Below, one piece after another: positions 55,131 through 64,000 of a DNA stretch of 64,000 bases. A program made the translations under genes and the position numbers. Under the pieces are notes generated by a model. That model made no database searches. It was not told the DNA's origin and saw nothing but the letters and a program-made list of their open reading frames with translations. The stretch is from Amaurobius ferox (taxonomy: Eukaryota; Arthropoda; Arachnida; Araneae; Amaurobiidae): assembly GCA_951213105.1 (NCBI GenBank), contig OX578146.1, positions 107,764,697-107,828,696 of the forward strand, in the 5' to 3' direction. Numbering within the stretch: position 1 is the stretch's first letter; each line of letters opens with the position of its first letter.

Positions 55131-57862
55131 GTGGAAGGTAGTTCCCACCTGATTTGCGGAGGAGTACCTCTACTCTCGCATGGCACTCCGACACTGGAGG
55201 GTCTTTCCCCCAGTGTTCCCTACTTTTGTAGGACTTTCTTTCTTCCTCCCCTCTCCTCTTTCTGTTCTTCTTGCAGGCATCCCTTTATGCTCCAGCTCTC
55301 TTTAGCCTGTGAGATCCCTGTGTTCTTTGCTTAAAGTTTTTGGTCCTTTGTCTTCCTCTGGGGGATTGTCCCAGTGTTTTATTAGATGTTTCGTCCCCTC
55401 AGTCGTGACAGGTTTCTCTTTCAGCTTAGGCTTCTCTTCGTTGCAGGCCCTCCTTAGCTGAGGCCAGTGCATCATCTTATCGTCAACCCACCTTAGTTGT
55501 GGAGGGAGTCTCCACCTTTTTATTGGCTTGTCTCTCCACCCTAGTCGTGGATGGTATAACTCGTTTGGTCGGGGTATTGTCCCGCACCGATCATATTACG
55601 GCGCAACCTTGTTTGGTATACTAGTTCTGGAAGTAAGCTTCCAAGTGTTTAATATCCCATACATTCCTTTTCAGATATATTAACCCTTCCCTTTCAGCCT
55701 TTAATATGTTGTTTTTTCCAGCTCGCCCTAGCATTCTCCCCATTGGACAATAGGTCCTCCTCCCCTTCCCCTAGGAAGAAGACTCCAGCTTCCCAGGCTT
55801 AGGACGGCCTGCCTCAAGTGGTATTTGGCGGTTGGTAGGCTTTGGTGGGCCCCCCCGGGGCACCCCTTCTCTAATCTTTCCTTTACAGATCCAGTGTTGG
55901 GCGGTCCTTCTCCAGGGTAAGTGGTTTTAGTTTAGCTTAGTATTAGCTTAGTCTCTTAAGGCTATCCTTTCTCGGCTCTGTGGCAGTCTAGCCATCTCAT
56001 CCATGGCTCTCCACCTCCCTCCGTGGTCTTCCCCCTTTTCCCCGTGTTAAGGGTCCTCTAGGTGTTTTCCCCTAGCTTAGGGGGTCTCCCTGCCCTCTTT
56101 TCTTCGCTTTCGTTTTAGACTAGTTTTATTAGTTACTTTCCCTAGTCCTCTTAGTTAACTTAGTATGTATTCTTAGTATGTATTCTCCGTTATTTAGTAT
56201 GTATTTCCCTGGTCTTATGATTGTTATTCTCCCCAGTACTAGACTTTTAAGATACTCATCCCGGGTCTTAGATTAAAATAATCTTCCTCCTGTGTCAGCC
56301 CATCCTCCATTGTTGTACCCTCTCTGGGCCTCTCCCGGCTCTGGTTTTAGCCTCCTCTTTTGTCTCCCCTATCTCTCCTTCTTTTTCTAGGTTAAGCTAA
56401 CCCGGCAGTACGGGTATAAGTCCGGGTTACGACAGCGCCTCTTTAAGTTGCATACTGCCTCTGCATAACTACCGAGGGGTAGAAAGTTGGAATCCTCTGC
56501 AAAACACGACTTAAATTATTCGGCTGCCGTAACTACGGCTCTTCTTTTGGAACGTTAGGCGGTCACTGCAGTCGTAATTATGTCGTTCACGCACCTACCG
56601 CAGAGCCTCATTTTCTCCAGTTGGAGTAGGAGGCTGCCCGGGATGCCACTGCCGGGAAATCCCTGGCGGTGGTGTCCAGGGCATTGTTTTCATATCTTGG
56701 CTGCTCTCTGGGCGTGGTGTGTGTGGTCAAGGGTCCAGCAGAAACCTTTCCAGTTTTGGCATTTGTCCTGCCTTGGTGCTTCGGTCATGTTTTTAGACCA
56801 CTCTTCCTCTTCTGGACCTCAGCCGGGTCGTCTGCGGGCGACTCTCAGCGGTGGAGAACCAAACCTGTAAGCCGTGAGGCAGAACAGGTCTTTCTTCATT
56901 TAGCTGTTTGACAGTTCATAAAATTGTGGAATTAGACGTCACTTTGGTAGGAGGAGCCTATTTTAAAACACGGGAGAATACGTCACTTCAGTTTGGAGGA
57001 GTGAATTTCAAAACACGGGGAAACGCGCCATCTTGGCGCAATTTTGTACTTAGAAAAATGAGTGGGGGTCTATTATCCGGTTTTACCCACCCTCGTTCCA
57101 GTGTTCTGTTTTTGGACTCTGCCGCAATTTCCGGTTTTTTGGACTTAGCTTATTTTTGGCCTTTTTAGGGACTTATCCGGATTTCCATCCCTTTTTGGAC
57201 TCTGCCGTTTTAGACTGTTTTCTTGTACTTAAACTTTTTTGATAGGATCTTTGGACTTAGCCGTATTTTCGGATATTTTTGTATAACTTTTTAAGTGTTT
57301 TTTTGGGACTTAGCCGTTTTTTGATCATCTCTCTGACTTAGCCGGATTTTCACAATTTTTGGAACTTAGTCTTTTCTCGCCGGTAGATTCTTTGTGGCAT
57401 AGTCGCCACTTCCCTCAGTGTCGCCATTATTTTCGCCATGTCTGTCCGCTCTGCATTTTAGTTCCCTTCTCCCAGGTTGTCGCCATTGTTTGAGGCAACA
57501 AGCCTACATTTCTTTTTTCGGATCCTCTTTGTCGCCATTGTCGCCAAAGTTTATTTAGCCAGAATGGACTAGTTCCAGGCCCATTTGTCACTTTTCTATT
57601 TCAGATTCGAATTTCTCTCCTTTTGGCATTGTCGCCACTCTCCCAGCCTTTTGTCGCCACGCCTGGCAACAAGGTTTTTGCACCTTTTCGCCTCTGCCTT
57701 TTTCGGCTGTGTTAGGCATATTAGCCGACACTTTTACTTGAAGTCGCCACCGTCTTTTTTGAACTGCTGAGTCCATTTTTTGGACCCTTTCTTGTCTAGG
57801 AGTGTAGATTTTCATTTCGGCGATTCCTCTGGCATTGTCGCCAAGCTTTTGGTACCTTGACT
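55131..57862 (+). promoter_or_regulatory. Long 5' UTR of the non-LTR element
   Basis: Pyrimidine-rich DNA without a convincing frame. It includes a ~445-bp insertion-like repeat (56469-56913). Downstream are many copies of ggacttagccg or gactctgccg (57110-57370) and of tcgccattgt/tcgccact (57400-57850). Such internal repeats are common in promoter-bearing 5' UTRs of these elements; the promoter itself cannot be placed by eye. Confidence 0.6.
56469..56913 (+). repeat. ~445-bp repeat R, copy in the 5' UTR
   Basis: Starts ctaccgaggggtagaaagtt and ends gctgtttgaca. It shares with 58403-58834: ttggctgctctctgggcgtg, gtgtgtggtcaagggtcca, cctcttctggacctcagc-ggg, cgactctcagcggtgg and cagaacaggtc. A short cataa flanks both sides, a possible small target duplication. 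Divergence from the second copy is about 20-25%, so this is the older insertion or a different subfamily member. Confidence 0.75.
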
Positions 57863-58402
57863 ATGTCTAAATCAGATGATGAGTTTAGACCGGTATCTAA
57901 AAAGAAGGTCAAAAAGAAAGGTGAGCCGCCTAAGTCAAAGGCTCGTGTGGAATCGGAGGACTCAGGGGAAGACTCCGACATCCGAGAGATAGTTACCCCG
58001 GTTAAGGTATTGCCTCAATCCTCGAAGAAACTAGCTAGAGCTCCGGACGAAGCTCAGGATAATACAACCTTGCCCTCAGTGAGGCCCAAGGAGGATCAAA
58101 AGGTAGTGGCGCCAAAGCCACCACATGAAGACTCGGCTCCGAATGGAGACGAGGCGAACTCTGCAGAGACCTCGACTTCAGAGGTCACTAGGGCTCCAGA
58201 AGGAGCAAACGAAGAAGTCTCCAGGAGAGAAATCCTGGACAACTTAGGCCTCACGGCCAGTCCAGAAGGGTCAGTCGACAGCATCCCTGATGCCCTGGCA
58301 AGCCTGGAGAAAAGGTTGGACCCCAAGAGGTTCCGCATGGACGCCCTAAACAGGGTCAATGACATATTCCTCAAGATCATACAAGTATGTGAGAGGGGTT
58401 AA
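57863..58402 (+). CDS. ORF1 5' portion (gag-like), cut by insertion
   Basis: 179 codons from the ATG at 57863. Lys-rich start (KKKVKKKGEPPKSKA), then acidic and Pro/Ser-rich linker, then a helical segment (PDALASLEKRLDPKRFRMDA, VNDIFLKIIQ). It ends VCERG-stop because repeat R begins inside it. The residues VCER reappear at 58835, where the original frame resumes. The basic and acidic low-complexity N-terminus is usual for gag proteins of R1/Jockey-type elements. Confidence 0.8.
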   Translation: MSKSDDEFRPVSKKKVKKKGEPPKSKARVESEDSGEDSDIREIVTPVKVLPQSSKKLARAPDEAQDNTTLPSVRPKEDQKVVAPKPPHEDSAPNGDEANSAETSTSEVTRAPEGANEEVSRREILDNLGLTASPEGSVDSIPDALASLEKRLDPKRFRMDALNRVNDIFLKIIQVCERG

Positions 58403-58834
58403 CTACCGAGGGGTAGAAAGTCGGAATCCACTGCTAAACTACAAATCCTCCTTGGTTAACCTTTTTGGTTCTTTTCGGCATCTTTGGGTGGTCACTGCTC
58501 TGCATTTGTGTCGTTCGCGCACCGTCTCAGTGCCCCATTTTCTCCTTAGGGAGTAGGGGGCTTGGCCTGGGACGCCCTTGCAGGGGAATCCCCGGCATGG
58601 GCGCCTCAGGCCCGTTCACAACTTGGCTGCTCTCTAGGCGTGGTGTGTGTGGTCAAGGGTCCATAAGAATTCTTCCTAACTTCGGCGTTAGTCTTGCCCT
58701 GGGTTTTCGGTCAAGTTTAGACCAACGTGCCTCTTCTGGACCTCAGCTGGGTCGTCCATGGACGACTCTCAGCGGTGGGGGGAAAACCTGAAGGCCGTAG
58801 TTGGCAGAACAGGTCCCCACTTAGCTCTTTGACA
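58403..58834 (+). repeat. ~432-bp repeat R inserted in ORF1, with target duplication
   Basis: Bounded by gtatgtgagaggggttaa (58385-58402) on the left and gtatgtgagagggataa (58835-58851) on the right, i.e. a 13-18-bp target-site duplication. Removing the insert rejoins the ORF1 frame. No open frame of its own is credible. There is no A-tail and no clear tRNA head. It is probably a non-autonomous retroposon or transposon that preys on this element family. Confidence 0.85.
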
Positions 58835-58855
58835 GTATGTGAGAGGGATAACAAC

Positions 58856-59962
58856 ATGAGGCGCCCGACGAAGGAATTCCTGGGCGAGCAACTGGAAGAG
58901 GCCAGGCTCCTCTATATGGCACAAGAACTAAGATCGGCCGAAGTCCAGGCACAACTGAGGCAGACCAGGGACCTTGTTGAAGTTATCAGGCAGGCATCCG
59001 CTCGTCCCGGGGCGACCCAGCCGCCAACCTTGACATCCCCCCAAGAAGTTAAGTCATACGCTCAGGTCACCAGAGCAACAGCCACTCTGGTACTGCAACC
59101 AACAGAAGAGAACAGGACGGCTCAGCAGGTACAACAGCAGTTGAGCGCGATGGGATGTCCTAAGGACGTCACCATTAAGAAGGTCATCCGTACCAGAACA
59201 GGAGGTCTTATGATCCAATGCAGTAATCAAACGGAAGCTAGCAAATTGAAGCTGACCCTGGAAGGTAATAAGGACTTGAGGGAAGGAGTAAGGATAGCTC
59301 ACCAGACTCCCCGTCTGGCCAAAGCAATCCTCTTCCACGTTCACACCTCCTCAACGGCACAGGATGTCAAGAACGCGGTGGCGAGGCACCTGGGTATAGT
59401 GGATCCCGGCCTGATAAGAATCAAGCCGCAGTTCCGTGCCAGCAGTGATACCAACCACTGGCCTTTTGAGGTCCCTGTAGCGTACATGGACACCCTACTC
59501 GAACGCAGATCCGTCTGCGTTGGGTTTAAGCAGTGTCCAGTGAAGAAGTACTTCACACTGACTAGGTGCTTCCGCTGCCAGGAGTTCGGCCACATGCAAA
59601 GATCGTGTGGGGCCGTCTCCCCCAAGTGTGGTTTCTGTTCTAAGAAACACAACACGAGGGACTGCAACAGAGAAGAACACAATCCGAAGTGCACGAACTG
59701 CGTGGCATACAATAAGAAGGAATCTACTACCGAAAAAATCAACACCAGCCATCCAGCTTACACAAGGGACTGCCCCTCATACAGGAGGTGCCTGGAGCAA
59801 CAGAAGAAGGAGGAGTCGGAAGCTCGCCACAAGGAATTCTGGGCACGCATTGGTGGTGGGGCCGAAAGGTCCAATGTGCTGGAGGAGCTTGAGGCAAGAG
59901 CTCAGGCCAGGAATGACGTAGTGCAGACTGCACCAGCAAATCTTCACAAGCACTACGAATAA
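58856..59962 (+). CDS. ORF1 3' portion (gag-like, three zinc knuckles)
   Basis: In-frame continuation of ORF1 after the insertion; an ATG at 58856 could let it be made separately (368 codons). A Gln/Glu-rich helical region is followed by the RNA-binding fold of this gag class (KSYAQVTRATATLV, VTIKKVIRTRTGGLMIQC, LPF/ILFHVHTSSTAQDV). Zinc knuckles follow: CFRCQEFGHMQRSC, CGFCSKKHNTRDC and CTNC...HPAYTRDC. The protein binds element RNA to form the ribonucleoprotein. The stop TAA (59960-59962) overlaps the ORF2 ATG. Confidence 0.9.
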   Translation: MRRPTKEFLGEQLEEARLLYMAQELRSAEVQAQLRQTRDLVEVIRQASARPGATQPPTLTSPQEVKSYAQVTRATATLVLQPTEENRTAQQVQQQLSAMGCPKDVTIKKVIRTRTGGLMIQCSNQTEASKLKLTLEGNKDLREGVRIAHQTPRLAKAILFHVHTSSTAQDVKNAVARHLGIVDPGLIRIKPQFRASSDTNHWPFEVPVAYMDTLLERRSVCVGFKQCPVKKYFTLTRCFRCQEFGHMQRSCGAVSPKCGFCSKKHNTRDCNREEHNPKCTNCVAYNKKESTTEKINTSHPAYTRDCPSYRRCLEQQKKEESEARHKEFWARIGGGAERSNVLEELEARAQARNDVVQTAPANLHKHYE

Positions 59963-59964
59963 TG
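59960..59964 (+). promoter_or_regulatory. UAAUG stop-start overlap coupling ORF1 and ORF2
   Basis: TAATG: the ORF1 stop and ORF2 start share an A. The same pentanucleotide is established to mediate translational coupling in the silkworm element SART1. Here coupling is inferred from the sequence. Confidence 0.75.
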
Positions 59965-62900
59965 GCTGCAAAACCTTCTGCATCAAATAGCGAGGCATCC
60001 CTGAGCCCGTCACAGCCAGTGCTGTCTGCCCATGACCAGGGACACACATTAATAGACAACAACAGTCCTGCTCCTAATCCCTCGTCGGATCTAACTGGTG
60101 ACAACTCAAACAGCCGGCCATCAACACCACCCGAACAAAATACCTCTCTGAGGTTCATACAGATAAACCTCAGAAATAGTAGAGCGGCAACCTTGCTCCT
60201 GCACGCGTACCTAAAGGACAATAATATTAATGTAGCCCTACTTCAGGACACCTATATCAACCCAAACACAGGTAGGCCGATAGGTCTTGGCAACAGCTGG
60301 AGATGCCACAAATCCTTAGACGACAAAGCAATAATAGCCACAAACACAGGTACCACCCCAATCAATATCCAAAGTACACAGGAATCAACAGCTGTCATTC
60401 TCCAAAATGGAACTGCCAAGCTATCGATTTCCAACACCTATGCTCCACCCTCGGCAGACTTCGAGAGAATCCTCACAGACCACGAATGAATCCTCACCTG
60501 AGAATCCTCACCTGTCACGAATACTCGGGGCACTAAGTGACTCAAAATTGGTCTGTGGCGACTTCAATGCCCACTCACCTTTATGGGGCTATTCAGACAC
60601 AGATAGGAGAGGAACCGACTTAACAGATTTTCTGATATACCACAATTTAAATGTGGTGAACGTTCAGGGCAGTAGACCCTCGTTTCAGACTTCCTCTTGT
60701 AAGGGATGGCCGGATCTAACAGCAGCTTCAGGAAACATAATCAACAACATAAAGAATTGGTCAGTCAATGACACTATCACACTAAGCGACCACAATTACA
60801 TCACCTTTCAAGTTGGAGACGACGAGGGGTTCATAGCGGATCATACTAGGCATAGGTTGGAAACCAAGCACGGCAACCATAAAAGATTCAGGAAAGAAGT
60901 AAAAGAAATATCTAGGAACTGGGTTGGAAAAATTAGGGCAATTTCAGATGCACACCAATTGGATGAGGCCACGGAGAGACTCCTGGAGGAGCTGATAGGC
61001 ACAGCTACAAAAAACTATAAGCTCCGGAAACGGAATACACAGAAAGAACTAAAATGGTGGTCACTAGACCTTAAGGTCAGTAGGAGTAGGATAAGAGCCC
61101 TCCGACGTAGATTTCAGAAAGAGCAGGATCCTGATACAAGGGAAAAATACATGTTGGAATTCAAAAGGGAACGAGCGAAATATAAGAGGGAGGTTCTTAA
61201 TGCCAGAAATAAATCATGGAAGAAATTCTGCTCAGACACAACTGACGCATTTGGCTCACAGTTTAAAATCCTCACTAACAAGAAATCCCCACCTAGCTCA
61301 GTATACAACACCTTGCAGCTCGACTCGGAAGTTGAACTTCCCAACATCCTCAATAACTTCATTGACACACTTTATAACACAGACCACCGCTCCAACGCAG
61401 ACCTCAACCACAACACTGACAGGTCACCTCTCCCGGGGGTCTCTCTAGGGGAAATATCAAGAATTCTGAGGAATATTAAAGTGAACAAGGCTCCAGGTTT
61501 CGACCTTGTTGACTACAACCTCTTGAAAAAATCAACGAATCAGCGCCGGCTCTGCTACATTGCTACCTCAACAAGTGTATAGAACTTCAGCAATTTCCGT
61601 CTCCTTTAAAGAAAGCCATCTTGGTCTTATTCCATAAACCAGGTAAGCCTACCAGTGATCCTAAATCATATCGGCCAATATGCCTTCTCCCAGCTCTGGG
61701 GAAAATACTAGAAAGGATAATCCATGGAAGAATTTACCACTCCTTCCACACGAGCAACTACTGGCATCCTAAGCAATACGGCTTTAAGCCAGGCATATCT
61801 ACGGAGCATGCACTAGAAAACCTACTAGAAGGAATTAAAGAAGACAAGACCAAGGGAGAACATACCATGATGGTCTCGTTCGACATCAGTGGCGCCTTTG
61901 ATAGCCTGTCCTGGCCATCTATCATCAAGCACCTTGAGTCGTCTCCTTGTCCGGGCTATCTAATTAACATTATCAAGAGCTTTCTATCAAACAGATATGT
62001 CACTTTGGAAGAAAACGGTATACCAGTGACGAAGCAAACGTTCGGAGGGTGCCCTCAAGGCTCCTGCCTCGGACCACTCCTGTGGAACGTGGTGGCTGAC
62101 TCGGCACTGAAAATCCCTTGGCCAGCCCACACAAGGATTCAAGCCTTCGCAGACGACTTCGTGCTTCTCATCAGTGGTAAAGCAACGACAAGTCTTCGTA
62201 GGGCGTAAACCTTTACGCCCTCGATGGCAAGGTGCACGGTCTGGGTCATGAAGTCTTCGTAGCAATGTATAGGAGTCGGCAAATAGATTTAACGAATGGG
62301 CTAAAGGGGAATCCCTGCTCATAAATTGGGAAAAACGAAAGCAATGCAGATCCATTCGCTCAAGGCGACGTGCAAAGCACGAGGCAGCGTGAGGAGATTC
62401 AAAGTGGGCTCAAACTTTATCAACCCAATCGACAACATCAAGTACCTTGGCGTCCTTATAAATTATAAGCTCTCCTGGGCTCCGCATTGCGAAGCTCAGG
62501 CATCTAAAGTCTACAACACCTTCAAAATTCTGAATAGGATCTCTTCCAAAACTTGGGGTGCAAATCCGAAATTCGTCAAGATATGGTACGAAAGCGTAAT
62601 AGAGAAAGTCCTGCTCTACGCAGCTTCTGTTTGGGCATCCAATCTTAATAAATCTTGCGTGGCCACCCTGGCAAAATGTCAGAGGCACTTTGCCCTCGCA
62701 AGCGCGAGAGCTTATAGGACCGCTCCGACTTCAGCTCTTCTTGTACTTACTGGACTCATCCCGATAGGCATTAAAGTCCAATACGAAACGGCATATGGAC
62801 GCATTTCTCGTCTTAGAAAACAAACTTCAGCCTTTGGCCAAGTCTTTGTCCCCGGGGACTATGAAAATAATGTTAGCCCGTGGCAAGCTCACCCCGCCAC

Positions 62901-63761
62901 AACTACTTCAATTAGACAGGAGGGTAGACCCACAATGCTGAATCTCTTCACGGACGGCTCAAAGATGGCCTCAAGAGTAGGAGCAGCATTCGTAGCGCTT
63001 GAGGGATCCAAAAGAATCTTCTCTTGGCGTAGCAGGCTGGGAACAATAACAGTGTGTTCCAAGCGGAACAAATAGCAATCCTCCAGTCTCTGAAGTGGGC
63101 TGGAAAGCAAGATACAACATTCACAATTCATTCAGATAGCCAGTCAGCAATAGCGGCTCTGAACAAGCCCTTCAGTAAGAACCAGATAGTCCAAGAAACA
63201 TTGGAAATAATCAAATCACTAAGGCACAGCTATACAATTAACTGGGTGAGGGCTCACACCGGTATACAAGGTAATGAATTAGCGGACATGGAAGCAAAGC
63301 TAGCAACACAAGACCTTAGTCCCTCTATTGATCATCCGCCATGGCCTACATCCCACCTTAAACGCAGGCTTAAGACATTATCTGTTGAAGCCTGGCAAAA
63401 TTCTTGGGATCATGCGCTGGATGGGAGGACAACATACACATTCTTCAGATTCGTCTCACCCTCGAGACATTGGAGCTGCAGGTTACTAATGCAACTCTTA
63501 ACCAATCATGGTGCATTTCCGGTATACCTTAAAAGGTTTAACATTAAGCAATCCTCACTCTGTACCTGCGGCGAAGAGGGTGAACTCCTACACTACCTCA
63601 TAGAATGTCCGCTCACAGAAGAACACCACCTAAGGACACTAGCACCACACCTTTGGCAGGCCTGGAGGTATAGTATCACTAGGCATCACCATCTCCAAGA
63701 CAAAGTTAGAAAGATTATTCATTGGCTAATGGAGAACGTAGATCATATTACAGACATTTAA
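59962..63761 (+). pseudogene. ORF2: endonuclease, reverse transcriptase, RNase H (disrupted)
   Basis: Replication enzyme of the non-LTR element, which nicks target DNA and copies its RNA there. Endonuclease: FIQINLRNSR, LLQDTYI (Asp where Glu is usual), SNTYAPPSA, CGDFNAHSPLWG and LSDHNYITF. Reverse transcriptase: NKAPGFDLVDYNLL, PKSYRPICLLPALGKILERI, motif A SFDISGAFDSLSW, motif B GGCPQGSCLGPLLW, motif C FADDFVLL and KYLGVLINYKLSW. RNase H: LFTDGSK, FQAEQIAILQSLKW, IHSDSQSAIAAL and WVRAHTGIQGNELAD. The C-terminus is CTCGEEGELLHYLIECPLTEEHH. Lesions: a 14-bp microduplication near 60485, a 1-base shift near 61530, a 49-bp insertion at 62202, a TAG and a 1-base loss near 62280-62335, and a 1-base loss near 63045. 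Confidence 0.92.
62190..62262 (+). repeat. 49-bp insertion with 12-bp duplication in the RT domain
   Basis: aagtcttcgtag occurs at 62190-62201 and 62251-62262; the 49 bp between are foreign to the RT frame and begin with a palindrome (gggcgtaaacctttacgccc, 62201-62220). It breaks the frame 35-40 nt after the FADD motif. Confidence 0.7.
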
Positions 63762-63966
63762 CCCATGCTGCTGCGTCTCTTGCTCCACCTCTTTTGCTTC
63801 TTCGGCACCTCTGGTACAATTACTGGACGTGTGCACCTCGTCGTTAGGATCTCGTGCCATCGGGAGTAGTGAGGGTCAAAATAAAAAAAACCGCCTCTTT
63901 TCCCTAGGGAAAAAAAAACCCTCAAGCTGGTTTCTCTCTCCAAGGAGAGGTTGTGGCTGGGAATCG
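63762..63966 (+). other. 3' UTR of the non-LTR element
   Basis: About 200 bp between the ORF2 stop and the next copy. It contains a palindrome ttttccctagggaaaa (63898-63913) and an imperfect stem (tctctctccaaggagag). No poly-A or simple-repeat tail separates it from the next unit. Confidence 0.7.
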
Positions 63967-64000
63967 GTGGAAGGAAGTTCCCACCTGATTTGCGGAGGAG
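63967..64000 (+). mobile_element. Start of a second head-to-tail copy of the non-LTR element
   Basis: All 34 bases match 55131-55164 with one difference (gtggaaggAagttccc versus gtggaaggTagttccc). The window ends here, so its length is unknown. Confidence 0.85.

Larger units (their letters stand above)
55131..63966 (+). mobile_element. R1/I-group non-LTR retrotransposon, ~8.84 kb
   Basis: A 5' UTR of ~2.7 kb, ORF1 (gag-like, zinc knuckles), ORF2 (APE-type endonuclease, reverse transcriptase, RNase H, C-terminal zinc motif) and a ~200-bp 3' UTR. The order and motifs are those of R1/LOA/I-type elements. The 5' boundary is set by comparison with 63967, where a second copy starts with the same bases (gtggaagg-agttcccacctg). 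ORF1 is split by an insertion and ORF2 has several frameshifts, so this copy is not autonomous. GC content is clearly higher than in the rest of the window. Confidence 0.92.

Noticed and set aside
59054..60437. Several minus-strand frames of 61-160 codons
   Set aside because: Antisense shadows of ORF1/ORF2 of the non-LTR element.

Overview
The window is eukaryotic nuclear DNA, very AT-rich and almost free of host genes. It is packed with mobile elements and simple repeats. A 5S rRNA-like segment of arthropod type, Tc1/mariner and Merlin-type transposases, a Gypsy-type LTR element, an R1/I-group non-LTR element and abundant tRNA-headed SINEs all fit an arthropod. A chelicerate such as a spider is my guess, but nothing here proves the species.

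Layout. 0-10 kb: AT-rich DNA with diverged repeat pairs, a ~130-bp tandem array (5.29-6.87 kb), a CA-bearing non-coding transposon called family P here (7.0-7.9 kb), and a dead Tc1 transposase (8.7-9.3 kb). 10-30 kb: SINE copies, a ~750-bp near-perfect inverted repeat (12.1-12.9 kb), several family P copies, a mariner-derived MITE nested inside one of them (25.8-26.3 kb), and tandem arrays. 30-39 kb: a 5S-headed SINE with target-site duplications, then the only good host-like coding region, a 364-codon ORF with a PC4/p15-like domain (33.9-35.0 kb), then duplicated AT-rich units. 39-43 kb: oligomeric SINE arrays inside a 1.2-kb tandem duplication. 44-47 kb: a second 5S-headed SINE and a SINE with a tRNA-type head.

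48-55 kb: a Merlin/IS1595-type transposase pseudogene followed by a 45-bp minisatellite. A 5.4-kb Gypsy-type LTR element is inserted in the minisatellite, with 717-bp LTRs about 1% different and a GTATC duplication. It has gag and protease but no reverse transcriptase or integrase. 55-64 kb: a near-complete non-LTR retrotransposon (ORF1 gag with zinc knuckles; ORF2 endonuclease, reverse transcriptase, RNase H). ORF1 and ORF2 overlap by UAAUG, the arrangement known from SART1. ORF1 is split by a ~430-bp insertion, ORF2 carries several lesions, and the window ends at the first bases of a second head-to-tail copy.

The strongest leads are the 5S/tRNA hybrid SINE that has lost its tRNA B box, the tandem non-LTR element with its own insertion parasite, the PC4-like gene whose first codons come from a transposon, and the long hairpin at 12 kb.
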